The notes: a model not told the origin generated them from the letters alone. Numbered from the stretch's first letter, positions 49,705 to 58,696 are shown. The stretch: DNA of 64,000 nucleotides from Rhodovulum imhoffii (GCF_003046545.1 NZ_QAAA01000001.1:1-64000), one strand, 5' to 3'. Translations and numbers: made by a program.

Positions 49705-51486
49705 ATGGTATCTCAGCTTCTTTCCCCGACTGGCACGGCGCTGCTCTCGCTCGCGGTTGTCGGGGTTATGTTCGTCCTTTTCGTCCGTGAACGATACCCG
49801 GCCGAAGTAATCGCCATCGCGGGGGCCACGCTGATGCTGGTGCTTGGTATCCTGCCCTATGGACGCGCGCTGGAGGTGCTTTCAAACCCCGCGCCCTGGA
49901 CCATCGCGGCGATGTTCATCGTCATGGGGGCGCTGGTGCGCACCGGTGCGCTGGACTGGTTCACCCGCGCGGCGGAAAACAACGCGCGCACGCGTCCGGC
50001 CGCGGCGATCGTCGGGTTGATGGGCTTCGTGGTGCTGGCCTCCGCCGTGGTGTCGAACACCCCGGTGGTGGTGGTCATGATTCCGGTTTTTGTGCAACTG
50101 GCACGCAGCCTTGGGGTGTCCGCCTCCAAGCTGCTGATCCCGCTGTCCTACGCGGCCATTCTCGGGGGGACGCTGACGCTGATCGGAACCTCCACGAATC
50201 TTTTGGTCGACGGTGTCGCGCGGGCGCAGGGCCTGGCTCCGTTTCGTATTTTCGAGGTCACGCCACTGGCGGCCATTCTGGTTGTCTGGGGCATGATCTA
50301 CCTTCGTTTCTTTGCGTCCCGTCTGTTGCCGGAGCGCGACAGCATGGCCACGCTGCTGTCGGACAAATCGAAGATGAAGTTTTTTACCGAGGCCGTTATC
50401 CCCCCCGACAGCAACCTGATCGGGCGTGAGGTCCTGGGCGTGCAACTGTTCAAACGCGAAGGTGTGCGGCTGATCGACGTGATCCGGGGCGATAATTCCC
50501 TGCGCCACAACCTGAAGGGCGTGACCCTTCAGGTTGGGGATCGTGTCGTGCTGCGTACCGCGATGACGGAGTTGCTGTCGCTTCAGCGCGACAAAAGCCT
50601 GCGCCGGGTAGATCAGCTTTCGGCGGTGGAAACGTCGACCGTCGAGGTGCTGATTTCGCCGGGATGCCGCATGATCGGGCGCTCTTTGGGGTCCATGCGG
50701 CTGCGGCGGCGTTACGGGGTGTACGTTATCGCGGTGCACAGGAGAAACCAGAATATCGGTCGCCAGAAAATCGACGACCTCGTCGTGCGTGTGGGGGATA
50801 CGCTGCTTCTGGAAGGTGCCCCCGCCGATATCAAGCGCATGGCCAATGACATGGAATTGGTGGATATCTCACACCCTTCCGGGCGGGCCTACCGCCGGGC
50901 GCATGCCCCGGTGGCGATTGCCGCGCTGTTGGGGATCGTGGCGCTGGCCGCGTTCGGGGTTGCGCCTATCTTCCTGTTGGCGCTGGTCTCCGTCGCTGTG
51001 GTGCTGCTGACCCGGTGCATCGACGCAGAGGAGGCGTTCTCCTTCGTCGATGGGCGGCTTCTTGCGCTGATCTTTTCGATGCTGGCGGTGGGGGCGGCAC
51101 TGGAGTCCTCGGGCGCGGTGAGATTGATCGTGGATACGGTGGCGCCGGGGATGGAAATGTTGCCGCCCTTCCTGATTGTATGGGCAGTCTATCTGCTGAC
51201 ATCCGTTCTGACGGAACTGGTTTCCAACAATGCGGTGGCGGTGGTGGTGACTCCTATCGCCATAGGGCTGGCGCAGGCGTTGGGGGTGGATCCACGCCCG
51301 CTGGTTGTGGCGGTGATGATCGCGGCCTCGGCCAGCTTTGCAACGCCGATCGGATACCAGACCAACATGATGGTCTATGGCCCCGGCGGGTACAAGTTCA
51401 CGGATTTCCTGCGGGTCGGCATCCCGTTGAACCTTACGGTCGGGGTGTTGGCCTCAGCGTTGATTCCAGTCTTCTGGCCACTCTAG
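49705..51486 (+). CDS. SLC13/DASS-family transporter with two TrkA-C domains
   Basis: A 593-residue membrane transporter. Two sets of membrane helices flank a central soluble region (about 215-400) made of two TrkA-C/RCK-C domains (for example ALRTAMTELLSLQRDKSLRR-like and RRRYGVYVIAVHR segments). The two SNTP-type substrate motifs are visible as SNTPVVVVMIP (about 115) and SNNAVAVVVTPIA (about 510). Such proteins often move sulfate, dicarboxylates or other anions with sodium. ATG 49705 has GAAGG seven bases upstream; a TTG seven codons earlier is the alternative. Confidence 0.87.
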   Translation: MVSQLLSPTGTALLSLAVVGVMFVLFVRERYPAEVIAIAGATLMLVLGILPYGRALEVLSNPAPWTIAAMFIVMGALVRTGALDWFTRAAENNARTRPAAAIVGLMGFVVLASAVVSNTPVVVVMIPVFVQLARSLGVSASKLLIPLSYAAILGGTLTLIGTSTNLLVDGVARAQGLAPFRIFEVTPLAAILVVWGMIYLRFFASRLLPERDSMATLLSDKSKMKFFTEAVIPPDSNLIGREVLGVQLFKREGVRLIDVIRGDNSLRHNLKGVTLQVGDRVVLRTAMTELLSLQRDKSLRRVDQLSAVETSTVEVLISPGCRMIGRSLGSMRLRRRYGVYVIAVHRRNQNIGRQKIDDLVVRVGDTLLLEGAPADIKRMANDMELVDISHPSGRAYRRAHAPVAIAALLGIVALAAFGVAPIFLLALVSVAVVLLTRCIDAEEAFSFVDGRLLALIFSMLAVGAALESSGAVRLIVDTVAPGMEMLPPFLIVWAVYLLTSVLTELVSNNAVAVVVTPIAIGLAQALGVDPRPLVVAVMIAASASFATPIGYQTNMMVYGPGGYKFTDFLRVGIPLNLTVGVLASALIPVFWPL

Positions 51487-51562
51487 AAAGGGCCGGGCTT
51501 GCAGCAAGCCGGGGGCCTGACATATAGAACCCCAATCTTGAATTCAGGCTGAAAGGGTATCC

Positions 51563-52303
51563 ATGGCAGGCCATTCCAAATGGGCGAACATCCAGCACCG
51601 CAAGGGCCGGCAGGACGCGGCCCGGTCCAAGCTGTTCTCGAAGCTGTCCAAGGAAATCACCGTCGCGGCGAAAATGGGCGACCCGGACCCGGACAAGAAT
51701 CCACGTCTGCGGCTGGCCGTGAAAGAGGCAAAGTCGAACTCGATGCCCAAGGACAACATAGAGCGAGCGATCAAGAAGGCTTTGGGGGGAGAAGGCGATA
51801 CCTATGAGGAAATCCGCTACGAAGGGTACGGCCCTGGCGGTGTTGCGGTGATTGTCGAGGCGATGACCGACAATCGCAACCGCACCGCGTCGAACGTGCG
51901 CTCCACCTTTACCAAGAACGGCGGCAATCTGGGGGAAACCGGCTCCGTCGGGTTCATGTTCGAGCGCAAGGGAGAGGTGACGTACCCTGTTTCGGCAGGG
52001 GATGTGGACACCGTGATGATGGCCGCGATCGAGGCCGGGGCCGAAGATGTGGAAAGTTCGGAAGATGGTCATGTCGTCTACTGTGCCGATACGGACCTGA
52101 ACGAGGTCGCCATCGCGCTGGAGAAAGAGTTGGGAGAAAGCGAGTCGACCAAGTTGATCTGGAAGCCCTCCACCACGACTGAACTGGATCTGGACGGCAT
52201 GCAGAAGCTGATGAAGCTGGTCGATGCGCTGGAGGATGACGACGACGTACAGCGTGTCACAACCAATTTTGAAGCCAGTGACGAGGTCCTTGCCCAACTG
52301 TGA
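51563..52303 (+). CDS. yebC: YebC/PmpR-family regulator (TACO1-like)
   Basis: A 246-residue protein of the YebC/TACO1 family, which acts as a DNA-binding regulator or as a translation factor relieving stalling at proline runs. The N-terminal [19 protein letters not shown] is diagnostic, and the fold continues with [20 protein letters not shown]. It is normally near ruvC-ruvA; here it stands alone. A strong terminator follows. The same genome encodes long repeat proteins with PAEE motifs, where a translation role could matter, but that is only a thought. Confidence 0.95.
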   Translation: MAGHSKWANIQHRKGRQDAARSKLFSKLSKEITVAAKMGDPDPDKNPRLRLAVKEAKSNSMPKDNIERAIKKALGGEGDTYEEIRYEGYGPGGVAVIVEAMTDNRNRTASNVRSTFTKNGGNLGETGSVGFMFERKGEVTYPVSAGDVDTVMMAAIEAGAEDVESSEDGHVVYCADTDLNEVAIALEKELGESESTKLIWKPSTTTELDLDGMQKLMKLVDALEDDDDVQRVTTNFEASDEVLAQL

Positions 52304-52331
52304 GCCGCTGAACGGGGCTATCAAACGAAGA

Positions 52332-52359
52332 GGGCCGGTTGCATGCAACCGGCCCTTTT
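52332..52359 (+). terminator. Terminator after yebC
   Basis: A perfect 24-base palindrome made of GGGCCGGTTGCA and its complement TGCAACCGGCCC, followed by TTTT. It lies between the convergent yebC and cytochrome c genes. Confidence 0.85.
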
Positions 52360-52400
52360 GGGTTTGAGAGAGCGCAGCCCGAAGGCTGCCGCCATCCCGG

Positions 52401-53879
52401 TTATTGTTGTGCCAGGGTCACGAGATACGCATATATGTCGTAGGCTTCTTCTTCCTTGCGGACCTTGTGGGTCATGTCACCACGGGCGCGGTCGTCGGTC
52501 AGGTAGCCCCGCAGGTACGGGGTGGGGTCCTGAACGTATTTCACGAATTCTTCTTCGATCCATTCCAGCCCGGCTTCACCGGCGGCGGTCATGGATTTTG
52601 AATACTTGAAGTCTTCGACATGGCCCGCCACGCGCCCCGGAACGCCGTAAAGGTTCGGTCCGATCTTGGCGTTGCGGCCGGCCAGCATTTCGCCGGTGTC
52701 ATTGACGACGACATGGCAGGTCATGCACTGGCGAAAGGCTTTTTCACCCGCAGCGGGGTCACCCGAGAAGGCCACTGCGATGACAGCGGCTTCCTCTGCG
52801 GGGGCTTCCTCCGTGGCCTCTTCGGTCACGGCTTCCTCTGCGGGGGTTTCTTCGGTGACCTCTTCGGTCACGGCTTCCTCTGCGGGGGTTTCTTCCGTGG
52901 CCTCTTCGGTCACGGTTTCCTCTGCGGGGGTTTCTTCCGTGGCCTCTTCGGTTGCGGTTTCCTCTGCGGGGGCTTCTTCGGTGACCTCTTCGGTCACGGT
53001 TTCCTCTGCGGGGGTTTCTTCCGTGGCCTCTTCGGTTGCGGTTTCCTCTGCGGGGGCTTCTTCGGTGGCCTCTTCGGTCACGGCTTCCTCTGCGGGGGTT
53101 TCTTCGGTGACCTCTTCGGTCACGGCTTCCTCTGCGGGGGCTTCTTCGGTAACCTCTTCGGTCACGGCTTCCTCTGTGGGGGCTTCCCCGGCGAGGGCGG
53201 CAGATTTACCCGCCAGTTCGGCAGCGCGTTCTGCGAGAGCGTTGTATTCTGCAGCCAGAGCAGCCGCTTGCTCAGCGAGCGTTTGGGCGTTGGAGGAGGC
53301 GAGGGCCTCTGTAGGGGTTTCCACCGTGGCCTCTTCAGTCACGGTTTCCTCTGCGGGGGTTTCTTCCGTGGCCTCTTCAGTCACGGTTTCCTCTGCGGGG
53401 ACTTCTTCGGTGACCTCTTCGGTCGCGGTTTCCTCTGCGGGGGTTTCTTCGGTGACCTCTTCGGTCGCGGCTTCCTCTGCGGGGGTTTCTTCGGTGGCCT
53501 CTTCGGTCACGGCTTCCTCTGCGGGGGTTTCTTCCGTGGCCTCTTCGGTTGCGGTTTCCTCTGCGGGGGCTTCTTCGGTGACCTCTTCGGTCACGGTTTC
53601 CTCTGCGGGGGCTTCTTCGGTGACCTCTTCGGTCACGGTTTCCTCTGCGGGGGTTTCTTCGGTGGCCTCTTCGGTTGCGGTTTCCTCTGCGGGGGTTTCC
53701 TCCGTGGCCTCTTCGGTCACGTTCTCTTCGGCGGTGGCTTCCTCGACAGCCGCTTCTTCCGCAGGTGCAACGGCTTCCTTCGGGGTCGGGTCATTGGTGG
53801 TGGCGGCAAAGATGACCCAAAGCAGCCCCAGGGCGGGGGCTGCGAAGATCAAGCGGGCCAAGTTCTGATTTTTTGACAT
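52401..53879 (-). CDS. Membrane-anchored cytochrome c with long repeat linker (cytochrome cy-like)
   Basis: A 492-residue protein in four parts. Residues about 8-26 are an uncleaved membrane anchor; about 30-52 and 53-363 form an acidic Ala/Glu/Thr/Pro linker with 19 copies of a 14-residue repeat (TVTEEVTEEAPAEE type), split by an alanine-rich helical insert (193-237). Residues about 368-492 are a class I cytochrome c: CMTCH at 385-389 binds haem and Met469 (RGDMTHKVRK) is the likely sixth ligand. The layout matches cytochrome cy of Rhodobacter, which shuttles electrons from the bc1 complex to an oxidase while tethered, but that linker is far shorter as I recall. Start has no doubt: the anchor begins near residue 8. 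Confidence 0.88.
   Translation of the reverse strand: MSKNQNLARLIFAAPALGLLWVIFAATTNDPTPKEAVAPAEEAAVEEATAEENVTEEATEETPAEETATEEATEETPAEETVTEEVTEEAPAEETVTEEVTEEAPAEETATEEATEETPAEEAVTEEATEETPAEEAATEEVTEETPAEETATEEVTEEVPAEETVTEEATEETPAEETVTEEATVETPTEALASSNAQTLAEQAAALAAEYNALAERAAELAGKSAALAGEAPTEEAVTEEVTEEAPAEEAVTEEVTEETPAEEAVTEEATEEAPAEETATEEATEETPAEETVTEEVTEEAPAEETATEEATEETPAEETVTEEATEETPAEEAVTEEVTEETPAEEAVTEEATEEAPAEEAAVIAVAFSGDPAAGEKAFRQCMTCHVVVNDTGEMLAGRNAKIGPNLYGVPGRVAGHVEDFKYSKSMTAAGEAGLEWIEEEFVKYVQDPTPYLRGYLTDDRARGDMTHKVRKEEEAYDIYAYLVTLAQQ
52791..53168 (-). repeat. Tandem 42-bp repeat array, nine units
   Basis: Nine head-to-tail copies of a 42-base unit encoding 14 residues (consensus [TA][AV]TEE[AV]TEE[AT]PAEE), residues 238-363 of the cytochrome. 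Units differ mostly at two codons. Such arrays expand and contract by slipped pairing or recombination. Confidence 0.9.
53304..53723 (-). repeat. Tandem 42-bp repeat array, ten units
   Basis: Ten copies of the same 42-base unit (residues 53-192), the last one degenerate (TVTEEATVETPTEA). It is separated from the second array by 135 bases encoding an alanine-rich, probably helical insert. Same unit length and consensus as the array at 52791. Confidence 0.9.
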
Positions 53880-54141
53880 CGTTAATCCTTTTCACTTCCG
53901 TTTCCGGAAAACGGCAGGGCCGTTTCGGCGGCTTTCGGCGGGATCGCAGCGACCCCCGATATGAGACGGCGCACAAACCTTCGCCCGAGGTAAATCAGAG
54001 AGCGAAAAAAGGCCGCACCAACTCCCCGCACACCTTAACGGTATGTGCCAGGGCTGACAGCCTCGAATCGCAGCAAGCGGCGCTGTGGCGCACCCCCGTG
54101 TGGATCTTGCTGCCGGCGGGAAGCGGTGCTTAAGCTTTCCC

Positions 54142-55056
54142 ATGGTTGCCATTTCAGACACTGCACCTGCTCCGCGCCCTTTGGAGGGCATGCTCTGGAT
54201 GTTCGCCACCGGGGTGAATTTTCTTATGGTCACTGCATTGGTAAAAATCGTGGGCAGCAGCCTCCCGGCTGCACAGGCGGCTTTCCTGCGCTATCTTCTG
54301 GGCTTGGTGTTCCTGCTGCCGTTTCTGGTGCCACTGATGCGGCTGGGTATGCGTGAGCGCCCCTGGAAGCTTTACATCCTGCGCGGGCTTTTTCACGGTT
54401 TGGGCGTGCTGACATGGTTCTACGCCATGACGCGCATCCCCATCGCCGAAGTTACGGCAATGAACTATCTCAACCCGGTTTATGTGACTCTGGGGGCTGC
54501 ACTCTTCATGGGGGAAAAATTGGCATGGCGGCGCGTTACAGCGATTGCGGTGGCATTCCTTGGGGTTCTGGTGATTTTGCGCCCGGGTTTTCGGGAGATT
54601 TCGGACGGGCATGTTGTCATGCTTTTCACTGCGGTGTTTTTCGCCGGGTCTTATCTTGCGGCAAAACGACTGAGCGCGGGGGAGGATGCCGGCGTCATCG
54701 TGGCGATGCTGTCGATCACCGTGACGATCCTGCTGGCCCCGGTGGCCGTGGCGGTCTGGGTGCCGCCCGCGCCGGTGGACCTTGTGTGGTTGTTTCTGGT
54801 GGCGCTTTTCGCAACGGCCGGGCATTACACGATGACGCGTGCGTTTCGTGCCGCGCCGCTGACGGTGACGCAACCGGTAACGTTTTTGCAACTTGTCTGG
54901 GCAACGCTGTTGGGCTGGCTGGCCTTTGACGAGGTGGTGGATGGCTGGGTTCTGCTGGGTGGGGGGGTGATCCTTGCCGCGGTGGTGTTTCTGACATGGC
55001 GCGAGGCCGTGCTGAACCGCCGTGTCACGCCCGCAGCGGATGTGCCGAAGCTATAG
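54142..55056 (+). CDS. DMT/EamA-family transporter
   Basis: A 304-residue protein with ten membrane helices in two EamA halves (drug/metabolite transporter superfamily). The end of the first half, EVTAMNYLNPVYVTLGAALF, and the second, PVTFLQLVWATLLGWLAFDE, are the usual paired motifs. It probably exports a small metabolite or amino acid. The start at 54142 is uncertain because the ribosome binding site is weak; MLWMF 16 codons later is an alternative. Confidence 0.85.
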   Translation: MVAISDTAPAPRPLEGMLWMFATGVNFLMVTALVKIVGSSLPAAQAAFLRYLLGLVFLLPFLVPLMRLGMRERPWKLYILRGLFHGLGVLTWFYAMTRIPIAEVTAMNYLNPVYVTLGAALFMGEKLAWRRVTAIAVAFLGVLVILRPGFREISDGHVVMLFTAVFFAGSYLAAKRLSAGEDAGVIVAMLSITVTILLAPVAVAVWVPPAPVDLVWLFLVALFATAGHYTMTRAFRAAPLTVTQPVTFLQLVWATLLGWLAFDEVVDGWVLLGGGVILAAVVFLTWREAVLNRRVTPAADVPKL

Positions 55057-55057
55057 C

Positions 55058-55071
55058 TTGATCCTGGTCAA
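55058..55071. promoter_or_regulatory. FNR/FnrL-type box upstream of ydcH
   Basis: TTGAT-CCTG-GTCAA matches the FnrL consensus TTGAY-N4-RTCAA. A possible -10 (TTAAGC, 55093-55098) lies at the spacing expected for an activator centred near -41, and the ydcH start follows at 55129. Confidence 0.5.
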
Positions 55072-55128
55072 GGGGTCTGGGGGGCAGGTCGGTTAAGCTC
55101 GTCGCGATAGCAACCAAAGGAGGCGCGC

Positions 55129-55365
55129 ATGACGCATACACCCCACGGTCTCGCCGAGGATCTGCCCGATCTCGTGGACGCGATTCGCGAAAAGAAGGAG
55201 CAAGACGCCCATTTTGCCCGGCTGGTTGAGGACTATCAGAAGATCAACGAAGCCGTCCACCTGGCGGAAACCGATGTGGAACCCACCGACGATCTTCACA
55301 TGAACGAGATGCGCAAGAAGCGCATGGCCCTGAAGGATGAGATCTTCCGGCGCGTCTCCGCCTGA
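55129..55365 (+). CDS. YdcH family protein (DUF465)
   Basis: A 78-residue helical, charged protein of the DUF465/YdcH family. The pattern HFARLVEDYQKINEAVHLAE followed by an acidic loop and LHMNEMRKKRMALKDEIF is typical. Function is unknown. A perfect AAAGGAGG ribosome binding site precedes the ATG, and an FNR-like box lies 58 bases upstream. It converges with the coxG-like gene across 3 bases. Confidence 0.88.
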   Translation: MTHTPHGLAEDLPDLVDAIREKKEQDAHFARLVEDYQKINEAVHLAETDVEPTDDLHMNEMRKKRMALKDEIFRRVSA

Positions 55366-55368
55366 GGC

Positions 55369-55836
55369 TCAGGCTTCGTCGGACGTCTCTCCGGCGGGAC
55401 CTTCGATTGCGCTTTGCAGGTTGTCGAAGAACTTGTCGGCCAGCCGCCGCGCGGTTCCGTGCAGCAGGCGGGAGCCCAGTTGGGCGAGCTTGCCCCCGAT
55501 CTCGGCGGTCACCGTATATGTGAGTTCCGTGCCCTTCGGCCCATCGGCGAGCGCGACATCGGCGCGCCCCTTGGCGAAGCCCGCGACGCCGCCCTTGCCT
55601 TCGCCGGCGATGGTGTAACTTTCTTCGGGCACGATGTCGCTGACCGTCACGGTGCCGTGGAAGGTGGCCTTGACCGGGCCGACCTTTTGCGTGACCTCGG
55701 CTTCGAAGCCATTCTCCAGGGTTCCCTCAAGCGATTCGCAACCGGGGATCGTCTGGCGCAGTACCTCCGGGCTGGTCAGGTGCGCCCACACGGTTTCCCG
55801 GTTTGCCGTGAGGGTGCGGCTGCCGGTCAGTTCCAT
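55369..55836 (-). CDS. SRPBCC/CoxG-family protein
   Basis: A 155-residue START-like (SRPBCC) protein of the CoxG type, with NRETVWAHLTSPEVLRQTIPGCESL (split: NRETVWAHLTSPEVLRQT, then IPGCESL) at about 13-37 and the ending LARRLADKFFDNL-like helix. CoxG proteins help membrane attachment or maturation of CO dehydrogenase-type molybdenum enzymes, but many homologues stand apart from cox genes, as here. A hydrophobic ligand pocket is likely; the ligand is unknown. Confidence 0.82.
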   Translation of the reverse strand: MELTGSRTLTANRETVWAHLTSPEVLRQTIPGCESLEGTLENGFEAEVTQKVGPVKATFHGTVTVSDIVPEESYTIAGEGKGGVAGFAKGRADVALADGPKGTELTYTVTAEIGGKLAQLGSRLLHGTARRLADKFFDNLQSAIEGPAGETSDEA

Positions 55837-55888
55837 GGTGTCCTCCCCTTTTTTGCAATTAGAGGAGAATCAGGAGCGTCCGTCAAAG

Positions 55889-57292
55889 TTAATCGGCGAT
55901 TTCGTAAGGCAGGATGCCACGACGGTCGAAATCGACCCAGAGACGGCGTTCCAGGGGGGGAACGGACCGCTGATGGCAATTGCGCCGCTCACAGATCCGG
56001 CAGGAAATGCCGATGGGTTCGAATGCGGCGGTTTTGCTCAGGTCCAGATCGTCGGCGTAGATCATCTGTTCGGCATAGGCGATTTCACAGCCCAGCCCGA
56101 TGGCGAACCGGCGCACCGGCGCGTTCCAGGCCCCGCCGGGCTTTGAAACATCGCGCGCGAGACACAGATACCGTACTCCGTCGGGGGTTTCGGCCAATTG
56201 CCGCAAAAACCGGCCCGGCGTTTCAAACGCCCGGTGCATGTTCCAAAGCGGACAGGCCCCTCCGAATCGTGCAAACTGCAACCGCGTTGCGGAATGGCGC
56301 TTGGTAATGGTGCCCGCCTGATCGACCCGGACAAAGAAGAAGGGAACGCCCTTGGCGCCGGGTCGTTGCAAGGTGGAAAGCCGGTGGGCGACCTGTTCGA
56401 TCGAGGCGCCAAAGCGGTCGGCCATCCGTTCGAGGTCGTGCCGGGTCTCCCGCGCGGTTTCGAGAAACGCGCGATAGGGCAAAAGCGCGGCCCCTGCAAA
56501 GTAGTTGGCCAGCCCGATCCGGGCGATATCGCGGGCTTCCTCGGTATGGAACCGGGCGAAGTCCAGCGTGGCTTCCAGAAGTTTGCCCTGGGTCATCAGC
56601 GCCACCTGGTGAAGGATCTGGAAGCGTTGTGTGGCCGGGGCGGTGCGTGCCGAAAGCGCCAGCACCCCGGCCTTCGGGTCGAAGCCGCGCAGGGCCGGGG
56701 TGTCGACGGTTTCCACGGCGATGCCCGCACGCTCCAGGATTTTCAGGGCGCGGGGCAGCGGATCGGCGCGGGTACCATCGGGGCAGGCGAAATGTTCGGC
56801 GGCACGGTCCACGGCGTCGATATAATTGTCGCAGTAGTGAAAAAAATCGCGGACTTCCTCCCACGGCGAAGGCGTCAGCGCCGCGTCCTCGCGGCCCAGC
56901 GCCTCGTCGAGCGAGGCGAGCCGTTCCCGTGTTTGCCGGTAGGCCCGGTGGAGGTTCAGGAAGGCCCGTGCCAGGGCCGGGGCGTTCGAGGCCGCCAGCC
57001 GCAGATCCGCCACCGGTGGCGGCGCATCGCCGAACACCGCGTCGGCGATGGCTTCGCGCAGGTCGGAGACCAGCCGCTCCGTATCGCCGGATGTCAGTTC
57101 CGTGACGTCGAACCCGAATTCCTGTGCCAGCGCCAGAACCACGCCGGTAGAGATCGGGCGGTTGTTGTTTTCCATCTGGTTCAGGTAAGGCAGCGATATG
57201 CCCAGCCGGGTGGCGAAGTCCTTCTGTGTCAGGCCCAGCCGGGCGCGGATCTCGCGCAGCTTGACCCCGGCATAAAGTTTCTGGGTCGCCAT
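55889..57292 (-). CDS. pccR: Short-chain fatty acyl-CoA regulator PccR (ScfR family)
   Basis: A 467-residue ScfR-family regulator. An N-terminal XRE helix-turn-helix (about 8-62; LREIRARLGLTQKDFATRLG, then ISLPYLNQMENNNRPIS) is followed by an ImmA/IrrE-like domain and a C-terminal region with a conserved cysteine cluster (CRICERRNCHQR, about 435-446). In Rhodobacter sphaeroides PccR senses propionyl-CoA status and controls pccB; here the gene lies near pccB with an MFS gene between. ATG 57292 is the family start. TTTGC-rich sites occur before it and before pccB. Confidence 0.9.
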   Translation of the reverse strand: MATQKLYAGVKLREIRARLGLTQKDFATRLGISLPYLNQMENNNRPISTGVVLALAQEFGFDVTELTSGDTERLVSDLREAIADAVFGDAPPPVADLRLAASNAPALARAFLNLHRAYRQTRERLASLDEALGREDAALTPSPWEEVRDFFHYCDNYIDAVDRAAEHFACPDGTRADPLPRALKILERAGIAVETVDTPALRGFDPKAGVLALSARTAPATQRFQILHQVALMTQGKLLEATLDFARFHTEEARDIARIGLANYFAGAALLPYRAFLETARETRHDLERMADRFGASIEQVAHRLSTLQRPGAKGVPFFFVRVDQAGTITKRHSATRLQFARFGGACPLWNMHRAFETPGRFLRQLAETPDGVRYLCLARDVSKPGGAWNAPVRRFAIGLGCEIAYAEQMIYADDLDLSKTAAFEPIGISCRICERRNCHQRSVPPLERRLWVDFDRRGILPYEIAD

Positions 57293-57305
57293 CGGCCCCT
57301 CTGAG

Positions 57306-57343
57306 TTTGCAGGTTTGCTGTTGTCAGGGGTAGCCTTTGCAAA
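57306..57343. promoter_or_regulatory. TTTGC-rich PccR-like site upstream of pccR
   Basis: TTTGC at 57306 and 57314 (8 bases apart) and a palindromic TTTGCAAA at 57336-57343, in the 66-base gap before pccR. TTTGCAAA is the unit I recall from PccR binding sites. It suggests autoregulation. Confidence 0.55.
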
Positions 57344-57358
57344 TCTGCGCCGCAAGGG

Positions 57359-58588
57359 TCAGCTTGGGCCTGGAAGCGGCCCTTTCACCCGGGTCACATG
57401 CATTACGTAAAGGGCAGCCAGCACCGAGGCCGCCGAACTGGCCAGCATCAGCAGCAAAAGCGGCACCGCATCCGACCCCGGCCCAAGAAGCGCCCCGGCC
57501 AGGGCCGAAAGCCCCGCACCCCCGGCGATCATGATCGCCCCGCCCAGCCCGCTGGCGGTTCCCGCCAGATGCGGGCGTACCGACAGCATGCCTGAAGTTG
57601 CGTTGGGCAGCAACATTCCGTTGCCCACCCCTACCGTTATCATCAGCCCGAAGAAGGTCAGGGGGTGGGTTGCCCCGGCCAGTGCCAGCCCCAGGGCAAG
57701 GGCCAGGCCGGCGGTGGTCAGTGCGGTGCCGCCGAGCATCATCAGGTTCAGGCCCACCCGTACCGAATACCGCCCGGAGAGGAAGTTTCCGCCCATGTAG
57801 CCTAGCGCGGTCAGCCCGAAGTAAAGCCCCAGTTGCGAGGGCGACAGGCCGTAGACCTGCGTGCCGACGAAGGGCGCGCCGCCCAGAAAGGCGAAAAACA
57901 CGCCCGACGCACAGCTTGCAGCCAGCACGTAGCCCCAGAACCGGCGTGAGCTGAACAGTTCCGGGTATTCGCGTATCTGGGCGCGCAGGCTGCGCCCTGT
58001 GGTGGAAGAGGTTTCCCCCATGTCGGCCCAGCAGATTGCCAGAACCATCCCCCCCAGGATCAGCAGCATCGCGAAATTGGCTTTCCAGCCGAAGGCTTCA
58101 TCCAGCACGCCGCCGATGGCGGGGCCGATCATCGGCACCATGGCCATGCCCATGGTGACATAGCCCAGCATGGAGGCAGCCTGGGCCTCGTCCACCATGT
58201 CGCGTACCGCCGCCCGGCTGAGGACCATCCCCGCCACGATTACCGATTGTGCCATGCGGAACAGAAGAAACACCTCTACTGTCGGGGCCAGAAGGCAACC
58301 CAGCGTGGCCAGCAGGAAGCCCATGATCGCCCAGAGCAGAACCGGGCGCCGGCCATAGCGGTCCGAGATCGGGCCAATCACCAGTTGCAACGCCGCGTTC
58401 GTTGCCAGGTAGAGCGCTACTGAAAGTTGCATGACGCGGTATTCGGTGGCGAAATATGCCGTCATCGCGGGCAGGGAGGGCAGGAAGATGTTCAGCGACA
58501 GTGCTGCAAGCCCCGAAAGAAGGACGAGTGTCACGATATGCGGAGGGGTTGTGCGGTCGAAAAGGCGCACGGTCGGTTTTTCTGGCAT
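57359..58588 (-). CDS. Bcr/CflA-family multidrug efflux MFS transporter
   Basis: A 409-residue MFS exporter with twelve membrane helices. The motif-A loop GPISDRYGRRPVLLWAIMGF (about 72-91) and the early LPSLPAMTAYFATE match the Bcr/CflA drug-exporter group. It diverges from pccB and reads toward pccR on the same strand. A substrate linked to propionate metabolism is possible but not shown. Confidence 0.87.
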   Translation of the reverse strand: MPEKPTVRLFDRTTPPHIVTLVLLSGLAALSLNIFLPSLPAMTAYFATEYRVMQLSVALYLATNAALQLVIGPISDRYGRRPVLLWAIMGFLLATLGCLLAPTVEVFLLFRMAQSVIVAGMVLSRAAVRDMVDEAQAASMLGYVTMGMAMVPMIGPAIGGVLDEAFGWKANFAMLLILGGMVLAICWADMGETSSTTGRSLRAQIREYPELFSSRRFWGYVLAASCASGVFFAFLGGAPFVGTQVYGLSPSQLGLYFGLTALGYMGGNFLSGRYSVRVGLNLMMLGGTALTTAGLALALGLALAGATHPLTFFGLMITVGVGNGMLLPNATSGMLSVRPHLAGTASGLGGAIMIAGGAGLSALAGALLGPGSDAVPLLLLMLASSAASVLAALYVMHVTRVKGPLPGPS

Positions 58589-58648
58589 GAGATTGACCTA
58601 CGGCGCCGCGTCGGGCTTGTCCATGCGTGATGAAACCGGGCAACTTGA

Positions 58649-58696
58649 TTTGCAGTTTTGCGATTTGCCTGAAATATTCTGCCAATATTTTGCAAA
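58649..58696. promoter_or_regulatory. TTTGC-rich PccR-like site in the pccB / MFS promoter
   Basis: TTTGC at 58649, 58657 and 58664 and TTTGCAAA at 58689-58696, the latter preceded by TCTGCCAA (6 of 8 matches) three bases away. The array lies in the divergent 180-base region 73-120 bases before the pccB start, so PccR could act on both pccB and the MFS gene. Confidence 0.6.

Noticed and set aside
51490-51520. Terminator between the SLC13 and yebC genes
   Set aside because: A short GGCTTGC/GCAAGCC hairpin exists but the outer pairing is poor and no T run follows.
52620-53876. Plus-strand repeat proteins rich in Gly/Phe/Cys or Ser/Val over the cytochrome
   Set aside because: A 42-base repeat keeps all frames open at once. 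The minus-strand frame has the anchor and the haem domain, so it is the real one.
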